A stretch of DNA of 64,000 nt from Hordeum vulgare subsp. vulgare (GCF_904849725.1 NC_058521.1:347618638-347682637), one strand, 5' to 3'; counted from the stretch's first letter, positions 36,082 through 48,911 are shown. Numbers and translations: made by a program. The notes: generated from the sequence alone by a model not told the origin.

Positions 36082-36998
36082 GATCTTCTTAGACCTAATT
36101 CCCCCATTCTCGGAGTTCTTCAATGTCGTGCTTGAGCATTACCAAATTCACGCGCTCCACCTTGATTCGAGGCCCGTTTTCCTCCTCTCATCCTTCACCT
36201 TCCTCTGGGAGGCCTTTCTTGGCGTCCCTCCTTCGGTGGCGTTGCTCCGGCACTTCTTATCCCTCCAGCTGACCACGCTTGACGAGCCCTCCCGATGCGC
36301 GTCCTTCCAGACTATGGATGCGATGGAAGCCGAGTGCATTGATACGAAGATTGATCACTTTGCCGAAGGTTTCAAGCAGCAGTAAGTGTTCGTGGACCCG
36401 GGGAAGTGCAGCCCCCTACTGCTGACCCTGTCCTTCCACTGGATCAGAGCTCTAGGTGGGAGCACGCCCGGCTTGACGACGCGAGGTTGTCGCCGGTGTG
36501 GGGGAGATTGGAGACCTTGAGAGAAATGGGGGTGACCGCCGCGCTGGTCGTGAGGGAATTCCTCAGGCGTCGGATTTCCCTGCTTCAACGTCACTCTCGC
36601 CTGATGTGGTCCTTCTTCGGGTCGAATGATCCCATGCAGCTCCATTCGGGGTGCCTTCCGGTCGACACGCTCGATGGGGTGCTCCGGGTCTTTCTCAGCA
36701 AAAACGTCGGCAGCCTCCCCCGCGGGGGGTGCCCCTTGTACAAGTACAAGAACGAGGGATAGTTTGCCCAAGCGATGCACCACTTCGACGAGCACGGGCT
36801 GCTTCCCGGAGGCCACGAGGGGCCTCTGGACACTTGTCTTGGTGGTTTCAGAGCCGGGGGCTTTGACACGCCCGGAGCCCCCAGCCGTGGCAACATGGGG
36901 TGGCGGGCGTGTGCCTCATGCCTGACCTGACGGTAGCGTTGGGGCCCTACCAAGGACGGTAAAGAGGAGGAGATGGGCCGGCAAGGATGAGGGAGCGC

Positions 36999-38513
36999 TG
37001 ATACGTCCATTTTGCACCATGCTTTTATGTTGATATTTATCGCTTTATGGGCTGTTATTATACTTTATGGTACAATACTTATGCCTTTTCTCTCTTATTT
37101 TATAAGGTTTACATGAAGAGGGAGAATGCCAGCAGATGGAATTCTGGTCTGAAAAAGGAGCAAGTTTGAGATACTTATTCTGCGCAACTCCAAAAGTCGT
37201 GAAAATCAATGAGGAATTATTTTGGATTTTATAAAAAATACTGGGCGGAAGAAGTACCGGAGGGGAGCCACTAGGAGGCCACAAGCTTACCTGGCGTGGC
37301 CTACCCCCTGTCCGCGTTTGGGTGGCTTGTGGGCCCCCTGTTGCCCCTCTGGCTCCCGTCTTTTGCTACAAGGAGGGTTTCGTTCGAGAAAAAATCAGGA
37401 GGAGGCTTTTGGGGAGGAATCGCCGCCGCCACGAGGCAGAACTTGAGCGGAACCAATCTAGAGGTCCAGCAGGGCCGTCCAGCCGGGGAAACTTCCCCCT
37501 CGGAGGTGGAAACCGTCGCCATCGTCATCACCAACACTCCTCTCATCGGTGGGGACTCATCACCATCAACATCTTCATCAGCACCATCTCATCACCAAAC
37601 CCTAGTTCATCTCTTGGAGCCAATCTCCGTCTCGTGACTCCGATTGGTACTTGTAAGATTGCTAGTAGTGTTTATTACTCTTTGTAGTTGATGCTAGTTG
37701 GGTTACTCGGTGGAAGATGATATGTTCAGATCTCTAGTGCTATTCAATACCTCTCTGGTCATGAACATAATTTTGCATTGTGAGTAGTCACTTTTGTTCC
37801 TGAGGACATGGGATAAGTCTTGCTATAAGTAGTCATGTGAATTTGGTATTCGTTCGATATTTTGATGCATTGTATGTTGTCTTTCCTCCAGTGGTGTTAT
37901 GTGAACGTTGTCTACATAACAATTCACCATTATTTGGGCCTAGAGGAAGGCATTGTGAAGTAATAAGTAGATGATGGGTTGCTAGAGTGACATAAGCTTA
38001 AACCCTAGTTTATGCGTTGCTTCGTAAGGGGCTGATTTGGATCTACTAGTTTAATGCTATGGTTAGACTTCGTCTTAATTCTTATTTCATAGTTGCGGAT
38101 GATTGTGAGAGGGCTTATTCATAAGTGGGATGTTTGTCCAAGTCAGGGCAGCACCCAAGCACCGGTCCACCCACATATCAAACTATCAAAGTAGCGAACA
38201 CGAATCATATGAACATGATGAAAACTAGCTTGACAGAAATTCCCATGTGTCCTCGAGAGCGCTTTACCTCATATAAGAGTTTGTCCAGGCTTGTCCCTTG
38301 CTACAAATGGGATTGGGCCACTTTGCTGCACCTTTTTTACTTGCTACTTGCTACGAATATCTTATCACACAACTATCTGTTAGCGATAATTTCAGTTCTT
38401 GCACAGAATACCTTGATGAAAACCACTTGTCAGTTCCTTCTGCTCCTCGTTGGGTTCGACACTCTTACTTATTGAAAGGACTATGATAGATCCCGTACAC
38501 ATGTGGGTCATCA
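36999..38513 (+). repeat. 5' LTR of the Athila-lineage element (1515 bp)
   Basis: It starts TGATACGTCCATTTTGCAC and ends GTGGGTCATCA, followed after 11 bases by the primer site. The TATA area is decayed (GCTACAAGG at 37366; the third LTR has GCTATAAGG). A GC-rich palindrome lies just upstream (37270-37345). Confidence 0.88.
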
Positions 38514-38524
38514 AGATTCTTTTC

Positions 38525-38543
38525 TGGCGCCGTTGCCGGGGAG
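38525..38543 (+). promoter_or_regulatory. Primer-binding site, tRNA-Asp type
   Basis: TGGCGCCGTTGCCGGGGAG is the usual Athila-lineage primer site, 11 bases after the 5' LTR. Confidence 0.8.
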
Positions 38544-38618
38544 TGAAGTGCCTTTGGTAAGCGAATTTGGTAAGGAAACATTTATATAGTGTGCTGGAAT
38601 TTATTGTCACTTGTCACT

Positions 38619-39456
38619 ATGGAAACTAATGCTTTGAGGAGCTTGTTTGGGGTATCTTCACTTCGAACAGAAGCAGAAGGAGTTGCTCCTCAACCTGCTT
38701 TACCTACTGAAAATATTTGTTATGAAATTCCTTCGAGTATGCTGGAGAAACTGTTGGCTAATCCTTTTACACGAGATGGAACATCACATCCCGACTTGCA
38801 TCTAATCTATGTAGATGAAGTTTGTGGTTTATTTAAGCTTGCAGGTTTGCTCAAGGATGAGGTCAAGAAGAAGGTCTTTCCCTTATCTTTGAGGGATAAA
38901 GCATTGACATGGTATAGGCTATGTGATAATACTGGATCATGGAACTACAACCGATTGAAATTGGAATTTCATCAAAACTTTTATCCTACGCATTTCGTAC
39001 ATCGTGATAGGAAATATATCTATAATTTTTGGCCTCATGATAGAGAAAGTATCGCTCAAGCTTGGGGGAGGCTTAAGTCAATGTTATATTCTTGCCCCAA
39101 CCATGAGCTCTCGAGAGAAATTATTATTCAGAACTTTAATGCTCGGCTTTCTCATGATAATCGCACCATGCTTGACACTTCTTGTACCGGTTCTTTTATA
39201 AAGAGAGATATTGATTTCAAATGGAATTTACTGGAAAGAATTAAACGAAACTTTGAAGACTGGGAGTTTGATGAAGGGAAGGAGTCAGGTATGAATCTTA
39301 AGTTCGATTGCATTAAATCCCTCGTCGAAATAAATACTTTTGTGATTTTAGCGCTAAACATGGACTTGACTCTGAGATTGTAGCTTCATTACGTGAATCA
39401 TTTGCTGCTCATATTAATCTCCCTAAAGAGAAGTGGTTTAAATATCATCCTCCCTT
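38619..39456 (+). pseudogene. gag of the Athila-lineage element, frameshifted
   Basis: The retrotransposon gag domain is clear: FPLSLRDKALTWYRLC, LKLEFHQNFYPTHF and ESIAQAWGRLKSMLYSCPNH, the capsid-like core that assembles the particle. The start METNALRSLFG at 38619 follows the leader; an in-frame ATG 30 bases upstream is less likely. The frame changes near 39335-39345. After it the coding sense continues (FAAHINLPKEKWF) to TAA at 39455-39457. The protein therefore cannot be made whole. Confidence 0.8.
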
Positions 39457-39457
39457 A

Positions 39458-40186
39458 TAAGTCAATGTAGTTACACCCAATCTAGTTGAAGAGAAATTCA
39501 TTGCTTTTAATGATCCTACTGTTCCTAGTGCTTACATTGAGAAACGACCCTTCCCTGTTAGAATAAAGGATCATGCTAAAGCTCCAACTGTGATACGTAA
39601 GGGCTACATTAGAACACCTACACCCCGTGAGCAAATTAGAGTTGAACCTAGCATTGCTATTATCAAAGATCTCCTGTCCGACAATGTTGATGGCCATGAT
39701 ATTCACTTCTGTGAAGATGCTGCTATAATTGCTAAACCTCGTGCTAGAGACAAACATAAGCCTGTTGTTGGCACGCCTGTTGTTTCTGTTAAGATAGGAG
39801 ATCATTGTTATCATGGTTTATGTGACGTGGGTGCTAGTGTTAGTGCAATACCTCAATCTTTATATGATGAAATTAAAGACGAGATTGCACCTGTCGAGAT
39901 GGAACCTATTGATGTCACTATTCAGCTTGCCAATAGAAATACTATCTCCCCTTTGGGAATTGTTAGAGATGTTCAAGTCTTGTGTGGTAAAACCAAGTAT
40001 CCTGCTAATATTCTCGTTCTTGCTACCACACAAGATAGCTTTTGTTCCATCATATTTGGCAGACCTTTCCTCAATATTGTCAATGCTCATATTGACTGTG
40101 AGAAGCAAATTGTCACTTTTGGCTTTGAAGGTGTGTCACATGAGTTCAATTTTTCCAAGTTTGTTAGACAACCTCATGAAAAATAA
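39458..40186 (+). pseudogene. gag-protease linker and aspartic protease
   Basis: The protease follows the gag remnant in the same sense. The active-site region reads CDVGASVSAIP, where gypsy proteases usually have D-T/L/S-G, then IFGRPFLNIVNAHIDCE near the end, the usual flap-side and second conserved block. A TAA at 40184-40186 separates it from RT. In vivo it would mature Gag-Pol; here it lies downstream of stops. Confidence 0.78.
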
Positions 40187-41400
40187 TTGTCTAGTAAGGA
40201 TGAAATTATTGCCCTAGCTTCTATTGCTGTGCCTCCTACTGATCCTTTAGAGCAATACTTGCTTGAGCATGAAAATGATATGCATATGGATGAAAGGAAT
40301 GAGATAGATAGAGTTATCTTTGAACAACATCCTATCCTTAAGAATAATTTTCCTGTTGAACTGCTTGGAGATCCACCCCCACCAAAGGTGATCCTATGTT
40401 CGAGCTTAAACAGTTACCTGATACTCTTAGGTATGCTTATCTTGATGAAAAAGAGATATATCCTGATATTATTAGTGCTAGCCTTTCAAAGCATGAAGAA
40501 AATAAATTATTGAAAACTCTGAGGAAGCACCGTGATGCTATTGGATATACTCTTGATGATCTTAAGGGCATTAGTCCCACTCTATGCCAGCACAAAATTA
40601 AAACCGATCCTTATTCCAAACCAGTTGCCGATCATCAACGGAGATTAAATCCTAAGATGAAAGAGGTAGTAAGAAAAGAAATACTAAAGCTCCTGGAAGC
40701 AGGTATTATCTATCCTGTTGCTCATAGTGATTGGGTAAGTCCGGTGCGTTGCGTCCCTAAGAAGGGAGGTATTACCGTTGTCCCTAATGATAAAGATGAA
40801 TTGAACCCGCAAAGGATTATTACTGGCTATAGGATGGTGATTTATTTTAGGAAATTGAATAAAGCCACTAGGAAAGATCATTACCCTTTGCCTTTAATTG
40901 ACCAAATGCTAGAAAGATTGTCTAAGCACACACACTTCTGCTTTCTAGATGGTTATTGTGGTTTCTCCCAAATACCAGTTGCACAATATGATCAGGAGAA
41001 AACCACTTTTACCTGCCCTTTCGGTACCTTTTCTTACAGACGTATGCCTTTTGGCTTATGTAATGCACCTGCTACCTTTCAAAGGTGTATGATGACTATA
41101 TTCTCTGACTTTTGTGAAAAGATTGTTGAGGTTTTCATGGATGACTTCTCCGTTTACGGGTCTTCTTTTGATGATTGCCTCAACAACCTTGATCAAGTTT
41201 TGCAGAGATGTAAGTATACCAACCTTGTCTTGAATTGGGAGAAGTGTCACTTTATGGTTAATGAAGGCATCGTCTTAGGACATAAAATTTCTGAAAGAGG
41301 TATTGAAGTCGATAAGGCTAAGGTTGATGCGATCGAGAAAATGACATGCCCTACAGACATTAAAGGTATAAGAAATTTCCTTCGTCATGCTGGTTTCTAA
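40187..41400 (+). pseudogene. Reverse transcriptase domain
   Basis: RT blocks appear in order: EILKLLEAGIIYPVAHSDWV, PVRCVPKKGG, YPLPLIDQMLERL, FGLCNAPATFQRCMM and the catalytic box FMDDFSVYGSS, with both Asp kept. A frame change near 40385-40396 separates the linker from the domain. The frame ends at TAA 41398-41400, at a 12-bp local duplication (GACATTAAAGGT at 41356-41367 and 41401-41412) that broke the conserved FYRRFIKDF region. The fold would copy element RNA into cDNA; this copy is dead. Confidence 0.85.
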
Positions 41401-41412
41401 GACATTAAAGGT

Positions 41413-42221
41413 TCATTAAGGACTTTTCTAAGATTTTTGGGCCTCTTACCAATCTCTTACAAAAGGATATTCCTTTTGTTTTTGACGATGATTGTGAGGA
41501 ATCCTTTGAAATACTTAAGAAGGCCTTGATAACTGCACCTATTGTTCAACCACCTCATTGGAACTTACCTTTAGAAATTATGTGTGATGCTAGTGATTAT
41601 GTTGTTGGTGCTGTTCTAGGACAAAGAGTTGATAAGAAATTGAATGTTATTCATTATGCTAGTAAAACTCTAAACAATGCCCAAAGAAACTATGCTACTA
41701 CTGAAAAATATTTTTTAGCAGTCGTGTTTGCATGTGAAAAGTTCAGATCTTACATTGTTGATTCCAAGGTTACTATTCACACAGATCATGCTGCTATTAA
41801 GTATCTCATGGAAAAGAAAGATGCTAAACCTAGACTTATCAGATGGGTTCTCTAGCTACAAGAATTTGATTTGCATGTTGTTGATAGGAAGGGTGCTGAG
41901 AACTTGTCTAGATTGGAGAATGTTCTTGATGACCCACAACCTATTGATGATAGTTTTCCTGATGAGCAATTGAATGTTATCAATGCTTCACGTAGTCTAC
42001 CGTGGTATGCTGATTATGCAAATTATATTGTTGCTAAATATATACCACCTAGTTTAACATACCAACAAAAGATGAAATTCTTCTTTGATTTGAGACATTA
42101 CTTTTGGGATGATCCTCACCTTTATAAGGAAGGAGTAGATGGTGTTATTAGATGTTGTGTACCTGAGCATGAACATGGACAGATCCTACAGAAGTGTCAC
42201 TCCAAGGCTTACGGAGGACAC
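41413..42221 (+). pseudogene. RNase H and integrase N-terminus
   Basis: The RNase H part includes [38 protein letters not shown] and [13 protein letters not shown], the pattern of Ty3/gypsy RNase H with its acidic residues. TAG at 41853-41855 interrupts it. Downstream, LQEFDLHVVDRKGAENLSR and PPSLTYQQKMKFFFDLRHYF lead into the zinc-binding HHCC module, which is cut at 42221 right after KAYGGH by the nested element. The remainder resumes at 48907. Confidence 0.8.
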
Positions 42222-43753
42222 TACTACGGCAACAGACAACAGCGCGAGAAATTGACACATTGACGGAGACTGGGCTTGCGCTGGTTTTTCCCTTGAAGAA
42301 GAAAGGGTGATGCAGCATAGGAGCAGTAAGTATTTCCTTCAGTTTGAGAACCAAGGTATCGAACTAGAAGGAGGGTCTCGTCAAGTCCAGAGTACCTGCG
42401 CAAACACAAACAAGCTTGCACCCAACGCTTCAAAGGGGTTGTCAATCACTTCAAGATTGTTTGCAAAGTGAGATCTGAAGGCGGAAAGTGCAACGAAGTA
42501 AAAAGGGTAAGGCTGAAAATATGGTGTGGAGTAGACCCGGAGGCCATAGTGTTGATAGAACCGCGCAAAATATCACGGTGGGTACACAAATTACTGTCGA
42601 GCAATTGATAGAACCGCGCAAAGTCATGACGATATCTAAGGCAACGATCATACATAAAGGCATCACGTCCGAGATAAGTAGACCGATACTTTCTGCATCC
42701 ACTACTATTACTCCACACATCGACCGCTATCCAGCATGCATCTAGTCTACTGAGTTATGACAGATAGAGTAACGCCTTAAGCAAGATGACATGATGTAGA
42801 GGGATAATCTCAAACCAATGATGAAAACCTTCTGTCACTTGATGGCAACAACATGATGCGTGCCTCGTTACCCCTTCTGTCACTTGGTGAGGTGACCGCA
42901 CGGTATGAACCCAAAACCAAGCACTTCTCCTAGTGCAAGAATCATAGATCTAGTTGGCCAGACACAACCCACAACTCGAAGAGAATTACAAGGATATGAA
43001 ATCATGCATAAGAGAGAAAAAAAGAAACTCAAATCAGATGCATAGATAATCTAATCATAAATCCACAATTCATCGGATCTCGACAAACACACCGCAAAAG
43101 AAGATTACATCGGATAGATCTCCATGAAGATCATGGACAACTTTGTATTGAAGATCCAAGAGAGAGAAGAAGCCATCTAGTTACTAGCTATGGACCCGTA
43201 GGTCTATGGTGAACTACTCACGCATCATCGGAGAGGTCATGGTGTAGATGAAGAGGCCCTCCGTGTCCGAATCCCCCCTCCGGCACGGCACCAGAACGTG
43301 CCCCAGATGGGATCTTGCGGAGACAGAAGCTTGCGGCAGCGGAAAAGTACTTTTGATGATCTCCTGATTTTTTTGGGATTTCGAGGGAATATATAGGCGC
43401 AACCCCTAGGGCAGAGGGCGTCCAGGGGGCCCACAAGCCTGTGGGCCGCGGCCTCCCCCCTGGCCATGGGGTGAGGGCTTGTGGGGACCCTGGGCCCCCC
43501 TGCCTTGGCTCTCACGTCTCCCGATCTTCTTCCATTACGGAAAAATTCTTTTCTGGGATTTTATTCCGTTTGGACTCCGTTTCAAAATCTCCTCTGAAAG
43601 GGGTAAAAAACATGGAAAAAACAGGAACTGGCACTTGGCACTGAGTTAGTAAGTTAGTCCCAAAAATATATAAAAGGCATGCAAAACATCCAAAGTCTGA
43701 CAAGATAATAGCATGAAACCATCAAAAATTATAGATACGTTGGAGACGTATCA
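42222..43753 (-). repeat. 3' LTR of the gag-only element (1532 bp)
   Basis: Read on minus it begins at 43753 with TGATACGTCTCCAACG. It contains a TATA box (CTATATATTCCC, about 43389-43397) just after a GC-rich palindrome (43405-43500). It aligns throughout with 47358-48906. Confidence 0.88.
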
Positions 43754-46430
43754 AGCATCCCCAAGCTTAACTCCTTCTCGTCCTCGAGTAGGAAAGTGAT
43801 AAATAATGAATTTTTGATGTGGAATGCTACCTAGCATAGTTGTCCTTTGCAACTTCTTTCACGTGACATGAATGTTCAGATTCGTAAGATAAAAAACAAT
43901 AGTTTGCTAATGACATGAAAACAATAATACTTCAAGCAAACTAGCAAAGTAATCATGAACTTTCAAAATAACAAGGCCAAAGAAAGTTATCCCTACAAAA
44001 TCATATAGTCTGGCTATGCCCATCATCCTCACACAACTAATGTAAATCATGCACAACCCCAGTATTGGCCAAGTAATTGTTTTCGCAGTCTTACTTTCTC
44101 AAACTTTTTATAACTATCATGCAATACATGAGCGTGAGCCATGGATATAGCACTATAAGTGGAAAAGAGTGTGGTGGTGGTTGTGAGACAAAAAGGAGGA
44201 GATGTTCACATTGACTCGGTGTATCAAAAGTCAATGGAGATGCCCATTAATAGATATCAATGTGAATGAGTAGGGATTGCCATACAAGAGATGCACTAGA
44301 GCTATAAGTATGTGATAGCTCAAAAGGAGAACTAGTGGGTGTGCATCCAACTTGCTTGCTCACGAAGACCTAGGGCAATTTTAAGGAAACCCATCATTGG
44401 AATACACAAGCCAAGTTATGTAATGAATATTCCCACTAGCATATGGTAGTGACAAAGCAAGAAGCTCTCAATCATGAAGAACATGGTGCTATTACGGAGC
44501 ACAAGTGTGGAAAAAGATAGTAGCATTGTCCCTTCTCTCATTTTCTCTTTTTTTTCAATTGGGCTCTTAGGCCTCTTTTTTTTCTCTTGTTTTTTTATTT
44601 TTGGGCTCTTTGGCCTCTTTTTTTCTCACATGGGACAATTCTCTAATAATGATGATCATCACACTTTTATTTACTCACACCTCAAAAATGATGATGACTC
44701 TATAGGAAATGCCTCCGGCAGTGTACCGGGATGTGCAACGATCTAGCATGGCGTATGACGTTGACACATCTCGCTAGCTATCTTACGATCATGCAATGGC
44801 AATATGAGAGTGACTGCAGAAGTCATCAGACGGAACAGTGGGAGTTGCATGGCAATATATCTCGGAATGGCTATGAAAATGCCATAGTAGGTAGGTATGG
44901 TGGTTGTTTTGAGGAAGGCATATTGTGGGTTTGTGCACCGGCGAGAATTGCGCGGCACTAGAGAGGCTAGCAATGGTGGAAGGTGAAAGTGCATCTATAC
45001 CATGGACTCACATTAGTCATGAAGAACTCACATACTTGTTGCAAAAGTTTTCATTACTAATCGAAACAAAGTGCTAAACGCATACTCCTAGGGAAAGGGT
45101 TGGTAGGTGTAAACCATCGCACGATCCCGTCCTCAACACAAAGGAAGACAATCAATAGATCAATTATGCTCCGACTTACTAACATAGCGGTTCACCATAC
45201 GTGCATGCTACGGGAATCACTAACTTCAACTCAAGTATTTCTAGATTCACAACACCCTACTAACATAGCTCTTAATATTACAAAATCCATGTCTCAAAAC
45301 TAATTGAGAGGAATCAAAACATCTCTTACTACTCACTGCACATGAAGATGGAGATTTTTGCATCCTCTTTGGGTACCTATCACATTTGGGACTACTTTCA
45401 TAGCATAAGCCAACTACCAAATCACGCACCGCCGTGCTCTAAAAGATATAAGTGAAGCACATATAACAAAAGTATCTAGCTCAAAAGATATAAGTGAAGC
45501 ACTATGAGCATTCTAACAAAATCACGATGAGTGCATGTCTCTCTCTCTCAAAAAGGTGTGCAGCAAGGATGATTGTGACACCACAAAAACAAAAGACTCC
45601 TAAGATACAAGACCCTCCAAACAAAACACATATCATGTGGTGAATAAAAATATAGCTCCAAGTAATGTTACCGATGGATTGAAGATGAAAAAGGGGATGC
45701 CTTCCCGGGGCATCCCCAAGCTTAGGCTTTTTGGTGTCCTTGAATTTGGCTTGGGATGCCTTGGGCATCCCCAAGCTTCAACTCTTTCCACTCCTTATCT
45801 CTTTTTCCATGAAAACATCACCCAAAACTTGAAAACTTCACAACACAAAACTTAAACAGAAACTCGTGATAACATTAGCACAAGAAAACAAACTACCACT
45901 TCTTTTGGTACCGTAGCAAACTTGAATTCTATCTATATTGGTGTTGGGATACTATATTCTCACTTTTCCATGGCTAGTACCCCCCGATACTAACCATAGT
46001 TTCATCAAAACAAGAAACCAATTCAACAAAAACAGAATCTGTCAAAAACAGACTAGTCTGTAGCAATCTGTATACTTCGTATACTTCTGGTACCTCAAAA
46101 AGTCTGAAACATTACGACGGCCTGGGCAAAAGGCATATCAACCAGCAGCAAAAAATATCAACTCAAAATATCTTTATGAATAAAAATGAAAAATCATCTC
46201 GTGAGTGAAAAGTTTGTGTCTTTTTCCAACAGGATCAAACAACCATTACCAATACTAGTCATAAAGGTTTTGCTTGACTCAAAGACAAAAAGAAACACAA
46301 AAAACACAATCAAAACAGAATTGTGATGGTGCGGACGCAACAAAACAGAAAGAAAAAAGACAAATTCATTGGGTTTCCTCCCAACAAGCGCTATTGTTTA
46401 ACGCCCTAGCTAGGGATAAAAGCGATAGAA
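43754..46430 (-). other. Noncoding internal part of the gag-only element
   Basis: No pol motif on either strand. The polypurine tract on minus (TAAGCTTGGGGATGC, 43769-43755) is next to the 3' LTR. The same motif recurs at 45724-45710 and 45778-45765. A T-rich double repeat (GGGCTCTTAGGCCTCTTTTT and GGGCTCTTTGGCCTCTTTTT) lies at 44560-44627. Confidence 0.75.
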
Positions 46431-47132
46431 TCATGTATCGTCGTCTTTGGTGCTGAAACCATAAGTGGCATGATCACTGATCATCTTAAGGTTTTCATCT
46501 TTCTTGCTAGATGACTCACCACTATTTTTGGGAACAAAAACAGAGTTGGTGACCTTAGTGTGGGCAAAGTTTGGAGTATTCTGCACAACGGCAAAAGCGG
46601 AACCCAAGTTGGTTATAACATCCTCTAGTTTGCCAATCCTAGCGGAATCATGACCTAGTTTTTCGTTAACTGTGGGTTCCTTCTCGTTTAGATTTTTCAA
46701 AACCATTCCCACCTTGGATCCGTACTGAGTGAATTGATTGTGGATCTTTTTATCCAAATTCTCAATGAGTTCTATCGTAGCAACTTTATTTTCAATGGAG
46801 TCCAGCCTACGCATCACATGTTCCAGAGTTAAGGTAGTTCCATTAACCATGAGTGGGGGTGAGCCTACCAAATTTATCACAGCTCCGTAAGAATCAAAGG
46901 TATGGCTACCCAAGAAATTTCCACCTACGATGGTATCAAGAATGTACCTATTGAAAGGAGAAACACCCACATAAAAACTGGGAAGCAGGACGGTAGTGGA
47001 TTGCTTATGAGTGGATCTACTATGAGCATTGCAAATCCTATACCAAGCGTCCTTTAAGTTTTCTTTCTCAATTTGTTTGAAATTGAGGACTTCGCTCTCG
47101 AGAGTATCGTTCGAACTGGTGGATCTAGCCAT
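46431..47132 (-). CDS. Gag-like protein of the non-autonomous element
   Basis: The 233-residue ORF begins 195 bp after the primer site and is uninterrupted. Residues about 23-80 (ENLKDAWYRICNAHSRSTH, FYVGVSPFNRYILDTIVGG) match the N-terminal gag-like segment seen in many wheat and barley Athila-lineage elements. Residues 95-190 form a helical, probably coiled-coil region (RRLDSIENKVATIELIENLD). The C-terminus is acidic and Lys-rich. It lacks the gag core and zinc knuckle seen in the host element, so it is a short or N-terminal gag version. The intact frame with no pol suggests that the product, or its coding RNA, is used with a helper element's enzymes; that is inference. Confidence 0.7.
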   Translation of the reverse strand: MARSTSSNDTLESEVLNFKQIEKENLKDAWYRICNAHSRSTHKQSTTVLLPSFYVGVSPFNRYILDTIVGGNFLGSHTFDSYGAVINLVGSPPLMVNGTTLTLEHVMRRLDSIENKVATIELIENLDKKIHNQFTQYGSKVGMVLKNLNEKEPTVNEKLGHDSARIGKLEDVITNLGSAFAVVQNTPNFAHTKVTNSVFVPKNSGESSSKKDENLKMISDHATYGFSTKDDDT

Positions 47133-47327
47133 CAGGATAGACTATCCCACACAGACAAAGAGAAAGTAAGCGAGAGAAAAGGGCGAACGAAAAGGCAAAC
47201 GAAAAAAGGCAAACGAAAAATGCAAATTGTGAAGTGGGGAGAGAAAAATGAGAGGCAACTCGCAAGCAAAGTAAATGCAAGAGATCAGTTTGCGACACCT
47301 ACTTGGATGAGTTCTTGACTTGATCTT

Positions 47328-47347
47328 CCTCCCCAGCAACGGCGCCA
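47328..47347 (-). promoter_or_regulatory. Primer-binding site of the gag-only element
   Basis: Minus TGGCGCCGTTGCTGGGGAGG starts 10 bases after the 5' LTR end. It is the same tRNA-Asp type as in the surrounding element, with one difference in the shared part. Confidence 0.8.
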
Positions 47348-47357
47348 GAAATTCTTC

Positions 47358-48906
47358 TGTTACAGCAATAGACAACAACACGAGAAATTGACACATTGAC
47401 GGAGACTGGGCTTGCGTTGGTTTTTCCCTTGAAGAGGAAAGGGTGATGCAGCACAGGAGCAGTAAGTATTTCCCTCAGTTTGAGAACCAAGGTATCGATC
47501 CAAAAGGAGGGTCTCGTCAAGTCCAGAGTACCCACGCAAACACAAATAAGCTTGCAACCAATGCTTCAAAGAGGTTGTCAATCCCTTCAAGATTGTTTGC
47601 AAAGTGAGATCTGAAGGCGGAAAGTGCAACGAGGTAAAAAGTGTAAAGCTGAAAATATGGTGTGGAGTAGACCCGGGGGCCATAGTGTTCACTAGAGGCT
47701 TCTCTCAAAATAGAAAATATGACGGTGGGTGAACAAATTACAATCGAGCAATTCATAGAAACGCGCAAAGTCATGATGATATCTAAGGCAATGATCATAC
47801 ATATAGGCATCACGTCCGAGACAAGCAGACCAATACTTTCTGCATCTACTACTATTACTCCACAGATCGACCGCTATCCAGCATGCATCTAGTGTATTGA
47901 GTTCATGACGAACAGAGTAACGCCTTAAGCAAGATGACATGATGTAGAGGGATAATCTCAAACCAATGATGAAAACCCCATCTTTCTATGCTTGATGGCA
48001 ACAACATGATGCGTGCCTCGCTACCCCTTCTATCACTGGGTGAGGTCACCGCACGGTATGAACCCAAAACCAAGCACTTCTCCCATTGCAAGAATCATAG
48101 ATCTAGTTGGCCAGACAAAACCCACAACTCCAAGAGAATTACAAGGATATGAAATCATGCATAAGAGAGATTAGAAGAAACTCAAATAAGATTCATAGAT
48201 AATCTGATCATGAATCCACAATTTATCGGATCTCGACAAGCACACCACAAAAAAACATTACATCAGATAGATCTCCATGAAAATCATGGAGAGCTTTGTA
48301 TTGAAGATCCAAGAGAGAGAAGAAGCCATCTAGTTACTAGCTATGGACCCGTAGGTCTATGGTGAACTACTCACGCATCATCGGAGAGGTCATGGTGTTG
48401 ATGAAGAAGCCCTCCGTGTCTGAATCCCCCCTCCGGCAGGGCACCACAACTTGCCCCAGATGGGATCTTGCGGAGACAGAAGCTTGCGGTGGCAGAAAAG
48501 TACTTTCGATGATCTCCTGATTTTTTTGGGATTTTTAGGGAATATATAGGCGCAACCCCTAGGGCAGAGGGCGTCCAGGGGGCCCACAGGCCTGTGGGCC
48601 ACGACCTCCCCGTGGCCGCGGGGTGAGGGCTTGTGGGGCCCCTGGGGCCCTCTTGCCTTGGCTCTCACGTCTTGTGATCTTCTTCCAATACGGAAAAATT
48701 CTTTTCGGGGATTTTATTCTTTTTGGACTCCGTTTCAAAATCTCCTCTGAAAGGGGTCAAAACCATGAAAGAAAAGGAACTGGCACTTGGCACTGAGTTA
48801 ATAAGTTAGTCCCAAAAAATATATAAAAGGCATGCAAAACATCCAAAGTCTAACAAGATAATAGCATGAAACCATCAAAAATTATAGATACATTGGAGAC
48901 GTATCA
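47358..48906 (-). repeat. 5' LTR of the gag-only element (1549 bp)
   Basis: Minus termini are TGATACGTCTCCAATG and GCTGTAACA. The TATA box CTATATATTCCC lies near 48541-48549 with the GC-rich palindrome directly upstream (48560-48650). Confidence 0.88.
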
Positions 48907-48911
48907 GACAC

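Larger units (their letters stand above)
42222..48906 (-). mobile_element. Gag-only Athila-lineage element (Sabrina/WHAM-like), nested in integrase
   Basis: LTRs are 42222-43753 and 47358-48906, opening TGATACGTCTCCAA on minus. The target duplication is perfect: GACAC at 42217-42221 and 48907-48911. A primer site TGGCGCCGTTGCTGGGGAGG (47347-47328, minus) lies beside the right LTR, and a polypurine tract beside the left. The internal domain (3.6 kb) has only one ORF, gag-like, and no pol, so the element is non-autonomous. The name is from memory of related wheat families. The left LTR terminus at 42222 has mutated from TGTTAC to TACTAC. Confidence 0.85.
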
